Positions 1-7,214 of a DNA stretch of 20,607 nt are shown here, in pieces. Within the stretch, counting starts at the first letter, position 1; each line of letters begins with the position of its first letter. The DNA comes from a virus: IMG/VR virus record IMGVR_UViG_3300025427_000001, positions 1 through 20,607 of that record; one strand, given 5' to 3'. Position numbers and translations under genes: made by a program. The notes beneath the pieces were generated by a model. The model ran no database searches and was not told the DNA's origin. It saw only the letters and a program-made list of their open reading frames with translations.

Positions 1-533
1 CCTTTACGAACGAAGAATTCAGCTGCGGATAGGGCAGCTCCAGCAGGTTGGGCCAGCAAATCAGGGTTGTTGATCAGGTCCAGGCACAAGGCGTTCGCGG
101 CGGTCTGGTAGTTCGCACGACCAGTGATTTGCAGCAGGCCACGACCACGGAACAACCAGCCATCACCAGAATCCGGCGAGCCATTGCCAAGATCAACGCG
201 CCCACCATAAGTGGCGTTAGCGATTGCCTGGGGATTTCTGGCGATCTTGTTAGCCAGGGCGTTCGGAACCTTCGGGTTAGAACTCGGGTCGACCGCATAA
301 CGGCGCGGCCACGTATTCGCCAGACCCTGGGCGCTGTAGTTCAGGTTTTCGACGACGTTGACCAGTCCGCCAGACTCAACGCCGTAGTTGGCGAGCGCGG
401 CAGCAATCGGATTTGGCGTGCTGATGCTGTAGGCATCAAACGCACTGTTCAAAGGGTCGAGCCACATACTTGCCACATTTGAGCTTGCGCCAGTACCGGC
501 CATAACAACAGCGAGTGTAATCGTCAATTTCAT
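1..533 (-). CDS. GH19 (chitinase-type) endolysin, 3' end cut by window
   Basis: This gene was read directly from the minus strand. It starts with ATG at 531-533 and stays open to the window edge (about 177 residues visible). The protein is a peptidoglycan glycosidase of the GH19 lysozyme/chitinase class, expected to degrade the host wall at lysis. The sequence shows the GH19 N-terminal helical region (TGAS, then WLDPL), the first catalytic Glu in VESGG (E53), a second candidate Glu in ENLNYSAQGL (E62), and the substrate-cleft motif FRGRGLLQITGRANY. The usual His before the first Glu (HESGG) is Val here. The first residues (KLTITLAVVMAGTGAS) fit the normal GH19 N-terminus, so I do not call a signal peptide; a holin elsewhere would be needed. 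The Shine-Dalgarno candidate GAGG sits only 2 nt from the ATG, which is unusually close, and a hairpin lies just upstream. Confidence 0.88.
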   Translation of the reverse strand, partial: MKLTITLAVVMAGTGASSNVASMWLDPLNSAFDAYSISTPNPIAAALANYGVESGGLVNVVENLNYSAQGLANTWPRRYAVDPSSNPKVPNALANKIARNPQAIANATYGGRVDLGNGSPDSGDGWLFRGRGLLQITGRANYQTAANALCLDLINNPDLLAQPAGAALSAAEFFVRK

Positions 534-546
534 ATCCTCTATAAAC

Positions 547-574
547 GATAAAGAGCCAATCAAGGCCCTTTATC
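547..574 (-). terminator. Intergenic hairpin between tail fibre and endolysin; possible terminator
   Basis: On the minus strand GATAAAGGGCC pairs with GGCTCTTTATC around the 6-nt loop TTGATT: 11 pairs including one G-U. The 3' arm runs into a moderately U-rich stretch (CTTTATCGTTTAT), so it resembles an intrinsic terminator in which the A and U tracts form part of the stem. It fills most of the 60-base gap between the fibre stop and the endolysin start. It could limit read-through from late structural genes into lysis, or it could influence endolysin translation. The lack of a long U run makes terminator function uncertain. Confidence 0.55.
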
Positions 575-593
575 ATACTACTTTAGCGTGTTC

Positions 594-3143
594 TTAGCGA
601 TACTTTATGATCAAGCCGCCGACTGCGCCTGTACCGCCAGCAGCAGCGGCACCACCAGCAGCAGTACCTGCGCCGCCGCCGCCGCCGCCGCCCGGTTGAA
701 CGCCGTTGACTCCGGTCCCGGTAGCGGAGGCTCGACCGCCAGGACCGCCACGTGGAGCTGCGCCACCCACACCACCGATCCCGTTTGTGGTCATCCCTGC
801 CGACCCACCTTGGATGGACAAATCACCGCCAGACGCCAGACCGCCGACCGGGCCAGTGGACGCGCCAGATGTTGCGCCGCCGTTAACTTGTGAAGTACCA
901 CCGTTGCAGACAATCAGATTGCCTACTGTGGCGTTTCCGAAAGTTGTGGTGCCGCCGTTACCGCCTGCTGCTGCACCTGTGCCGCTTGTTGCTGCTGGAG
1001 CGCCCGCACCGCCAGCACCAATAACGACGTTATAAACAGTACCCGGAACTTGGTTGGTGAAACGAAGCATCGAATAACCACCAGCAGAGCCGCCTGCGCC
1101 CGCTGCACCACCCGTGGAGATTGCGCCGCCAGCCCCACCACCACCGCCAGCCCAAGCTTCAATTTCGAAGACAGAGTTCGGAAGGGTATCCGGTGGAGTG
1201 GTGAAAGTGAAGTTACCGGCGTTGAAGAACACCTGTTGCCCGGAAGCCATACGGGCAAGGGCGTTCACTTGAGCCAGCAAGGATGAAATATCGATCAAGC
1301 CTTGGTTCGCTGGAACGTCGAACGCCTTGATACAACGCATGAAAGCGATGTTTACAGGCCGGGTTTCTGTTCCGACCGGAATGAACGTCGTTCCTGGGAT
1401 TGTCGCCCCCGTAATCAGAAACCCAGTACCAGCGTTAGAGCCTGTTTGCAGAGTGTTGGTTGTGGAAGAAGAAATGTTCCCTTGGGTACGAACAGAATCC
1501 GCCTGAGTAGAACCCAATACGCGGCCAGCGTCATAGCTAGTGCCTGTATGCGACCAAGCCCGAGTGAACAGGCCGCGCGCGTCAGGAAGGTTGAAAGTGG
1601 TAGTTCCGTTTCCAGAGCCGTAGTTGACACCAATAACACCGAAAAGAGTAGGCAGAGTGGTACGGCTCTGTGCACTACCATCACACTCAAGGAATCCTGC
1701 TGGGGGTGTGGAAACTGGGAAGTCAATGATAGAGCCTACTGGAAGACCAGCGACGGTCGAAACCCCTGTTGATTCCGTCAAATACCATTGGGTTGTGTCA
1801 CGACTCAGGGTCAGTTCAATAACCCCATTCAGGATGATGGCCCCGCCAGCCAAAGGGAAACCGCCTGCACTCACAATAGGAAGCGTAGGAAGAATCCCGG
1901 GAGCTGGGTTGAAAGTGGCCGGGCCAGTGTTCGTCGAAGCTGCCAAACAACGAAGCTGCATGCCTGACGAAAGAAGCGTAAGCCCTGGGGCATATGGAGC
2001 GCCATAAGCATTCGGTGTGGTTGTGGACAGTGTATCTTGCGTTACAACCATAGTCCCGTTTTGGACTTGCCGTGCGCGTGGCGCATGCGTCTGGTCGGTC
2101 GCCTGGTTAACGCTAAGTGCGCCCGCACTGGAGTTGATAATGAACCAGCCTGAAGCGGACCAGCGCAATGTGATATAACGACCAGCCAGCATTTCACCGG
2201 CAGTAACAGCAGCGCTCGTGCAGCCGTTGATAGGATACGCCCCTGCACCGTTCACGTTCAAAGTGGCGTTAGCTTGGTTCGCGAGGTTTGGGGTTACAGA
2301 ACGGAATTCAAAACCGAAAGGGATTGAAGTTGGTGCCGGAACCAATGTAGCGGTGTAAGTAAGGCCGTCAGAACTAATCAAGTTTGCGAACGAATAGGCC
2401 GCCTGCTGAACGCGGTTCAACCCGACCTTGAAATCCCAGTTACCAGCAACACCGTTAACGAAAAAACGGATGGCGTGTTCGTCGTTTCGGTTGGTGTAAC
2501 GCTGCATGGTGTAAACATTCGAACCGCCTGCTGCCGAATCGTTCCAGTTCAGGACTTCCAGAACACCAGCCATCGCAGCGCTACTTGGGAAGATCGGAAG
2601 GTTGGTGCAGGCGGCAGCGATAGTGTCGTTTGCGACCTGATAAGTGCCAGTACCGAGGGTGTTGAAGTCAACGGCATGGATGATAACGCGCGCGCTCGAA
2701 CCGGCAGCGCCACCAGATGGCATAGGTATGTTATTCAGAACACTACCCGCAGTAGGCTGAAGTTCCCAGTTGAGCGGGGTATTGATCGGGTCAGAAATGT
2801 TGTTCGGGACAAGAGAGCGGAAAATCTGCGCAATACCGTTACCATCAACGCGCAGAACAAGCGCTGTTTGGTCGTAACCACCGGGCATTGTCGAATACCA
2901 CGGCGCGATACTCATCCGCTGCCAAGCCTGGGCGTTCGTGGTCAACGATTTGAACAAGTAGTTCTGAATCGGACGCTCAACGGCTTTAGCTTGAGGGTTG
3001 TTCGCGCTCAGGCTGATTTCGTAAAAGGTGGTGTAACCATCGGTATAGTTCACGAACCCGTTCGGATCAGTTTGCGGCGGAATGAGGATGTCACCGGTCG
3101 AAGCAAACGGTTTCAGAATGATATCGGGAAGAACGAGTGCCAT
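594..3143 (-). CDS. Tail fibre with knob, tail-collar and glycine-rich C-terminal domains
   Basis: This is the receptor-binding fibre candidate, 849 residues long. The N-terminal ~130 residues resemble baseplate-attachment regions of myophage fibres (KSLTTNAQAWQ, then APWY). Residues ~155-240 look like a pyocin-knob domain (GTGTYQVANDT, TNLP, GVLEVLNW). Residues ~275-340 and ~385-455 are two related modules, each a small beta unit ending in a W-containing strand. Residues ~466-605 form a phage tail-collar domain (VGSIIDFP, PAGFLECDG, FNLPDARGLFTRAW, ETRPVNIAFMRCIKA). Residues ~636-849 are very rich in Gly/Ala/Ser and end GGLIIKYR, like glycine-rich adhesin tips. AGGA lies 10 nt before the ATG, and the DUF2612 stop is 6 nt upstream. 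The order after baseplate J and DUF2612 is typical for fibre genes. No chaperone for the fibre is visible in the window. Confidence 0.9.
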   Translation of the reverse strand: MALVLPDIILKPFASTGDILIPPQTDPNGFVNYTDGYTTFYEISLSANNPQAKAVERPIQNYLFKSLTTNAQAWQRMSIAPWYSTMPGGYDQTALVLRVDGNGIAQIFRSLVPNNISDPINTPLNWELQPTAGSVLNNIPMPSGGAAGSSARVIIHAVDFNTLGTGTYQVANDTIAAACTNLPIFPSSAAMAGVLEVLNWNDSAAGGSNVYTMQRYTNRNDEHAIRFFVNGVAGNWDFKVGLNRVQQAAYSFANLISSDGLTYTATLVPAPTSIPFGFEFRSVTPNLANQANATLNVNGAGAYPINGCTSAAVTAGEMLAGRYITLRWSASGWFIINSSAGALSVNQATDQTHAPRARQVQNGTMVVTQDTLSTTTPNAYGAPYAPGLTLLSSGMQLRCLAASTNTGPATFNPAPGILPTLPIVSAGGFPLAGGAIILNGVIELTLSRDTTQWYLTESTGVSTVAGLPVGSIIDFPVSTPPAGFLECDGSAQSRTTLPTLFGVIGVNYGSGNGTTTFNLPDARGLFTRAWSHTGTSYDAGRVLGSTQADSVRTQGNISSSTTNTLQTGSNAGTGFLITGATIPGTTFIPVGTETRPVNIAFMRCIKAFDVPANQGLIDISSLLAQVNALARMASGQQVFFNAGNFTFTTPPDTLPNSVFEIEAWAGGGGGAGGAISTGGAAGAGGSAGGYSMLRFTNQVPGTVYNVVIGAGGAGAPAATSGTGAAAGGNGGTTTFGNATVGNLIVCNGGTSQVNGGATSGASTGPVGGLASGGDLSIQGGSAGMTTNGIGGVGGAAPRGGPGGRASATGTGVNGVQPGGGGGGGAGTAAGGAAAAGGTGAVGGLIIKYR
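673..690 (-). repeat. Trinucleotide tract (GCC)6 inside the fibre gene
   Basis: On the plus strand six GCC triplets run in a row; read on the coding strand they are GGC codons within a run of eight glycines near the fibre C-terminus (residues ~818-825). Slippage in such a tract would add or remove glycines without shifting the frame. The tract lies inside the Gly-rich domain, so composition alone may explain it. Confidence 0.6.
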
Positions 3144-3149
3144 TGTCTT

Positions 3150-3830
3150 TTATTCCTGAATTGCGATAGACAGACTACCGACCATGCACGGGAGAATGCC
3201 GTTAGTCGATAGGTTGATAAAGTTCAAAAACTGCGGGGATAAACCCATGCCAGGGCCGATACGATATTCGATTCGAAATGGCCCTGGAACGTTAGAGGTC
3301 GTGGCCGGATCACTTGTGCAGTCTACCACAATGAAGTAATTCCCTGCGGCGAAGTTCCAGGGCTTCCCGTCATTGAAGATATAACGAAGCATGTAGTTGA
3401 TGTACTGCAAGTTTCCGTTACTCACCAACGCAACATAGCGCAACTTCAGAATTTTGGTGATTTCAGAGAAGTTCAAAAGCTCTGCAACACCGCCGCCGTA
3501 GAAGTTGCCGCCGACAGTGTTCGGGTTTGGAAGTGTCGGGTTGGTATGGCTATAAACATAGTTCTGGCGGTTCGCGCCATAAGCCCAAGAAGCAGAGCCA
3601 CCACGAAGCCCGAGGTTTCCCGAAGGAACCCCCAAGATGATGCACCAGACCATCAAACCGAAAGGGTTAGCGGTATTTATGTTGAAAACGTTCGCTTCCC
3701 AATCCGTCCAAAACTGCGTGTGGAACTGCGTATACCAATCTTTCTTTTTGCTGATGACTCCCTGGATGCCTGGGGCGTTGTTCTGCATCCATTTAAGGGC
3801 TTGTGTGATGTCTCCATTGAAAGGGATCAT
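3150..3830 (-). CDS. DUF2612 baseplate/tail protein
   Basis: This is a 226-residue protein of the DUF2612 family, found next to baseplate J genes in many myophages. The recognisable segment is the N-terminal half: DWYTQFHTQFWTDWEANVFN followed by TANPFGLMVWCIILGVP. The start MIPFNGD is chosen because AAGGTGG lies 7 nt before this ATG and the ATG overlaps the stop of the J gene (ATGA), implying translational coupling. A longer open frame reaches back to 3938, but its extra 36 residues (Arg/His-rich) fall inside the J gene and look non-coding. The position between J and the fibre suggests it joins the fibre or wedge periphery to the baseplate, as P2 gpI does in other phages. That role is inferred from position only. 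Confidence 0.85.
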   Translation of the reverse strand: MIPFNGDITQALKWMQNNAPGIQGVISKKKDWYTQFHTQFWTDWEANVFNINTANPFGLMVWCIILGVPSGNLGLRGGSASWAYGANRQNYVYSHTNPTLPNPNTVGGNFYGGGVAELLNFSEITKILKLRYVALVSNGNLQYINYMLRYIFNDGKPWNFAAGNYFIVVDCTSDPATTSNVPGPFRIEYRIGPGMGLSPQFLNFINLSTNGILPCMVGSLSIAIQE

Positions 3831-5065
3831 ACGAAGGCCACCTTGACGTTGCCGATTGCGATTTGAGCCTGTTGAAATGGCGTCATAACGAATTCGGTTG
3901 TGAATGTGGTCGGTGCAGCGGCTCCAGCCGGAACACAAGCGACTTGAACGGACTTGATATAAAGGCCCGGCAGGCTTTCTGCGATAGAGCCTGAAAGTTC
4001 AAATGCCGATACCGAAGCGCCGACCACAAAACCTGCCTCACCAGCGTTAAGCCCGTTCGCATAGTCGACCACGGCCTGTTGGATCGCGGCTGTCGACGCG
4101 GACGACGTCCCTTGCGACACGATGATATTTACGTAAGTGTCGAACAGGATCGGGGTGGTCGACTTGACCAAGAAATTCTGACCGCTCACCGGGTCTTGCA
4201 CTGAGACTGCCGGTACAGGCACGCCATTGCCCGCAGAGCCGTAGTCCCATGGGCAGCCGCCGCCATGTCCCTTAAGGATGGCGGCGGCGATTGCGGCTCG
4301 GTTGCCGGTGCCTGCAACGCACACCCAAAAGGCGTTCGGCAGGGTGAAAGTGACGCCGCCTACCAGACCAACAGCGCCAGTATTGTTTTCCACAACTTTA
4401 ACGGAAGTGACATTAGGGACTTTCGACACCTGGGCAATGATCGATGCAGCAGAGCCGCGACCAAGGGATGCAAGTTGCACGTTACGGGCGTTCTTCAACT
4501 GAGGATCGGTAAGTGCCAGAGTACCGAGGGTGATAACGGTGCTAGCGGTTACGTTCGCACCACCCCAACCGATAGTGCCGTCGATGATGGTGAGGGGACC
4601 GATAGGCAGTGGTACAGGGCCTGCCGATTGAGCAACAAAAATACCTTCAACAATCCCACCGGCTGGAATGGTCACGTTAACGGACAATACAAACACATCC
4701 CCGTTAACAGTCATTGCCCGAGAACCTGCACTGATGGTTGTGCCGGAGTTACCGATAACATCAATGTTAGAGCCTGCTGTAAAGTCGTCCTCGCCGCGAT
4801 CTACGCCAAGGAATGAGCAGACAGCGTCCAGATGCGTGCCATAAGTGAAGTTAGGATTAAGCAGATTGGCTTGCTCCACATTGTTCTTCATTACACCACT
4901 GCGGGCGATGGTTTCTGCTGCAATCATAGTACCTTGCAGGGTGGCCGAGCTGACATTCAGGTTCTGCTGGATAGAGCTTTTGAACTCGCCTTGCACATTA
5001 GAGAGCAAATCCGAAGTGTCTACCGAGGCAATGCCAGTATCCACAGAATAGTTGTATTGAGTCAT
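3827..5065 (-). CDS. Baseplate J-like protein
   Basis: This 412-residue protein is of the baseplate J family (P2 gpJ and T4 gp6 related), the main wedge component forming the baseplate ring. Visible hallmarks are the N-terminal helical region with an NLLNPNFTYGTHLDAVCSFLG-like stretch around residues 65-90, then SGTTISAGSRAMT and GDVFVLSVNVTIPAGG (the beta domain that accepts the substrate-like loop). A late helical AAIQQAVVDYANGLNAGE motif is followed by VGASVSAFELSGSIAESLPG. Its start codon shares one base with the spike stop (TAATG), and its stop overlaps the DUF2612 start. The order spike, J, DUF2612, fibre is the canonical one. A GC-rich 11-bp inverted repeat lies inside the gene at 4256-4288. 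Confidence 0.92.
   Translation of the reverse strand: MTQYNYSVDTGIASVDTSDLLSNVQGEFKSSIQQNLNVSSATLQGTMIAAETIARSGVMKNNVEQANLLNPNFTYGTHLDAVCSFLGVDRGEDDFTAGSNIDVIGNSGTTISAGSRAMTVNGDVFVLSVNVTIPAGGIVEGIFVAQSAGPVPLPIGPLTIIDGTIGWGGANVTASTVITLGTLALTDPQLKNARNVQLASLGRGSAASIIAQVSKVPNVTSVKVVENNTGAVGLVGGVTFTLPNAFWVCVAGTGNRAAIAAAILKGHGGGCPWDYGSAGNGVPVPAVSVQDPVSGQNFLVKSTTPILFDTYVNIIVSQGTSSASTAAIQQAVVDYANGLNAGEAGFVVGASVSAFELSGSIAESLPGLYIKSVQVACVPAGAAAPTTFTTEFVMTPFQQAQIAIGNVKVAFV
4256..4288. repeat. 11-bp perfect inverted repeat inside baseplate J gene
   Basis: GCCGCCGCCAT (4256-4266) and ATGGCGGCGGC (4278-4288) are exact reverse complements around an 11-nt spacer that itself contains the palindrome CCTTAAGG. 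The arms encode an Ala run and a Gly run, whose GCC and GGC codons are complementary, so codon composition may be enough to explain the structure. Confidence 0.6.
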
Positions 5066-5769
5066 TACGAAATTGCTCCACCGGATGTCCGGTTGCCTGG
5101 GGAAGAGCTGATATGTCCGTGACCGATGAAACTAACACCATCGATATTCGTATCACCGACGATTTTAGCGGTTCCGTTCACGAGTAAGTTCCCGTCAACC
5201 TGAAGATTCGCCGAAGTTTCGACGGTAGGCGTCTGGAGCAGGATTTTGGTCGGCGCAGTAATCTTGATGTTATCGCCGCGAATAGAGATTTTGGTCGCCC
5301 CGTTCGTTGACTGAATCACCATAGCGGCAGAGTCCTCGGCAGCGATGGTGTATTGACGAAACACGTCCGGGATGAACATTGCATCACTGAAAGAGTGCAG
5401 TCGTCCGCTGTTCGGAATCGACTCTTTGAGTGATTGAACAAACTGGGAGATATCCCGGTCGGACGCGTGAATCCACCCAAGGTCGCCGGTATTCATCGGG
5501 AAGCTGATGTGGAAGTTGCCAGCGCCCATCGACAAAACCGGGATACCCGCAATTACGTTGCGGCTATGACCGATGTCTTGAACGTCAAGAAGTTTGATCA
5601 GTGGGCGGACGGTCGCTATATTCGCGTTCCGGTCGTAATTAAGGACGACTGCTGGTAGCATGTCCTCAATTTTGAGCGAGTTTGAATATAGGAGTTGTTC
5701 AAGCGCACTTATGAGGCGTTTCCGCGCTGGGGCGTTCGTTGAAACTAACGGCTTTAATTTGGTCGACAT
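5065..5769 (-). CDS. Gp138-like membrane-puncturing spike
   Basis: This 234-residue protein matches the layout of Gp138-type spikes (phage phi92 gp138), the needle at the distal tail end that pierces the outer membrane. The N-terminal ~110 residues form an OB-fold-like region (MLPAVVLNYDRNANIATVRPL, FPMNTGDLGWIHASDRDI). Residues ~125-200 are a beta-helical needle (ISIRGDNIKITAPTKI, LQVDGNLLVNGTAKIVGDTNIDG). The tip has GHGHISSSPGN, an HxH motif that in such spikes coordinates a metal ion. The start is the ATG at 5767-5769, with GGAG 6 nt upstream; an in-frame TTG 24 nt further up has no comparable site. Like its neighbours it is coupled to J by a TAATG overlap. Confidence 0.87.
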   Translation of the reverse strand: MSTKLKPLVSTNAPARKRLISALEQLLYSNSLKIEDMLPAVVLNYDRNANIATVRPLIKLLDVQDIGHSRNVIAGIPVLSMGAGNFHISFPMNTGDLGWIHASDRDISQFVQSLKESIPNSGRLHSFSDAMFIPDVFRQYTIAAEDSAAMVIQSTNGATKISIRGDNIKITAPTKILLQTPTVETSANLQVDGNLLVNGTAKIVGDTNIDGVSFIGHGHISSSPGNRTSGGAIS

Positions 5770-5824
5770 GGAAAGCTCCAGAAGGTCGCGCAATTATAGC
5801 CGTTAGAGGCCCTGCGAGGAACTA

Positions 5825-6340
5825 TTATCGCTTAGATGCCTTTGCAGCAGCCTCGCTAGATAGGGCGTCATTGACCCCTTTCGCTACGTTGATTTCGAAC
5901 ATCTTAAAGGCATCCTCTAAGGAGTAATACTCTTCAAGCTCCTTAAGACTGGCCGACCCTGACTGAACCAGCTGGGTTATCAGTGGCTTGGAGTACGCAG
6001 TGCTAACGCTAACCGCATCGCTGATGAAACGGGAAGGGACCTTGACCCCTTTCCATCCAGACAGGAATTCGAAGCTGAAGGCGCTGACCGTATCCGATAA
6101 GGCTATCAGCACCTTCAGCGGCGGAACGATCCCGAGCACGTCTTTAACATAGAAGTTCACGTTGTCTGGGTCATTGAGCGGAACCCAATTGCCCATAACC
6201 TCTACTTCGGTTTTCTTAAGGACTTCGCAAGGGTGAACAGTGCGTAACAGCTCCATAAGGTCAAGGCCGCTGACTGCGTCAAATTGAGTCGTGCGATACT
6301 TAACGCCGAACATGTCGAAATTGCGTGTTTTACAGGACAT
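5825..6340 (-). CDS. Putative tail/baseplate assembly chaperone-like protein
   Basis: This 171-residue protein has no certain family assignment. It has the compact alpha/beta-then-helical look of phage tail assembly chaperones: a short N-terminal beta part (FGVKYRTTQFDAVSGLDLMELL), a middle with FSFEFLSGWKGVKVPSRF, and a C-terminal helix YYSLEDAFKMFEINVAKGVND. The pattern F-x-A near the N-terminus followed by Gly recalls the chaperone-like gene at 9517-9933. It lies directly after the hub gene (4-nt gap) and before the spike, so a hub or spike assembly factor, by analogy to T4 gp26/gp51, is another possibility. There is no clear Shine-Dalgarno; translation probably depends on coupling to the hub gene. 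A 55-nt gap follows before the spike start. Confidence 0.55.
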   Translation of the reverse strand: MSCKTRNFDMFGVKYRTTQFDAVSGLDLMELLRTVHPCEVLKKTEVEVMGNWVPLNDPDNVNFYVKDVLGIVPPLKVLIALSDTVSAFSFEFLSGWKGVKVPSRFISDAVSVSTAYSKPLITQLVQSGSASLKELEEYYSLEDAFKMFEINVAKGVNDALSSEAAAKASKR

Positions 6341-6344
6341 ATGA

Positions 6345-7214
6345 TTACGCGGGTGGTGACCCGGTTCCTTTTACGTAGAATGGTTTATCCCGCGAAGTCA
6401 GGTCGTACTCAAGCTCTGTCAGAACATAGTTCCCTTTAAGGCTTGGGTTCATAACAGAGTCGAGGAACACCGACTGACCGACCTTAACACTTGGATCAAA
6501 CATTGTGGTGAATTCAGCACCCCATTCATTCCACATTGGGATACCGATGAATGTGGTAATGTTCGAGGTCAGTTGCGTGTTGATGGCCTTGTTAGCATCC
6601 TTCACAATCAACACACCATCATCGATATACGCAACGATATTGACGCGGTAATTGTTCTGGATGTCGATAACGAGTGCCCCGGCTACATAGGTAGACGCTG
6701 ATGGGTTCTTCGTTGTTGTATTGTTATATGAAGTGTCACAAACGGGTTGCGTTGTAAGCCCCATTTGACGATTCGCCCATTGCACGTATTCGATAAGCGT
6801 CGGATTGACCGGCGCAGGTTGCGAAATAAACGTGGTCTGGTTGATCTGGTTGGTGTAGGCCGTGATGCGTACACCAATATCTGGCGGCGCTGATCCAGGT
6901 TCGACAAGTACCACTTCGCCCTTATAAACGACAGCCGAGTTTTCTATCCCGTTTTCAGAGTAACCAGCTTCAATAGTCACCGGGACATGGTTCGCCACTA
7001 ACTGTCCGATGTCCGTTTTCCGTTTGTTCCAGGCGGTGAACTGAGAAAGCAAAGATTCGCGGGCCTGTGTATCCAGTCCGGTAACTTCAATAGTCGCCTT
7101 GTTCTGAATAGCCAGGGCCATCTTGTGGATTCGAACACTGAGCCGCAAAGATTGATCCAGAACGATCAACTGCCCTGGAATTTCGAATGTAACCCGGAGA
7201 ACTCGCGTTTTCAT
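6345..7214 (-). CDS. Baseplate hub protein (gp27-like role)
   Basis: This 289-residue protein is probably the central hub that connects the tube to the spike. The N-terminus reads as a beta-rich domain (VTFEIPGQLIVLDQSLRLSV, then ATIEVTGLDTQ) followed by VTIEAGYSENG, VVYKGEVVLVEPG and VRITAYTN. This pattern of a paired-beta tail tube domain with a GxxxxV-like strand is seen in hubs of the Mu gp44/T4 gp27 type. The C-terminal segment has GQSVFLDS, then GNYVLTELEYDLTSRDKPFYVKGTG, the strand-loop-strand ending usual for these hubs. Its ATG shares a base with the tape measure stop (TGATG) and has little Shine-Dalgarno, so coupling is likely. Spike and J genes downstream fit the role. The assignment rests on pattern and order. 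Confidence 0.75.
   Translation of the reverse strand: MKTRVLRVTFEIPGQLIVLDQSLRLSVRIHKMALAIQNKATIEVTGLDTQARESLLSQFTAWNKRKTDIGQLVANHVPVTIEAGYSENGIENSAVVYKGEVVLVEPGSAPPDIGVRITAYTNQINQTTFISQPAPVNPTLIEYVQWANRQMGLTTQPVCDTSYNNTTTKNPSASTYVAGALVIDIQNNYRVNIVAYIDDGVLIVKDANKAINTQLTSNITTFIGIPMWNEWGAEFTTMFDPSVKVGQSVFLDSVMNPSLKGNYVLTELEYDLTSRDKPFYVKGTGSPPA

Noticed and set aside
48-482. Plus-strand open frame opposite the endolysin
   Set aside because: It lies antisense to a clear GH19 domain, has no family features and no Shine-Dalgarno.
480-533. Signal peptide or SAR anchor at the endolysin N-terminus
   Set aside because: The segment is hydrophobic, but it aligns with the ordinary N-terminal helix of GH19 lysins (TGAS followed by WLxPL), so a cytoplasmic enzyme is the simpler reading.
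2475-3212. Plus-strand open frame of 245 codons opposite the fibre gene
   Set aside because: It is a shadow of the fibre reading frame, with Arg/Thr-rich sequence that does not look like a protein domain.
3831-3938. Longer start for the DUF2612 gene
   Set aside because: The extra 36 residues are Arg/His-rich, lie inside the J gene, and the ATG at 3830 has a good Shine-Dalgarno and an ATGA overlap.
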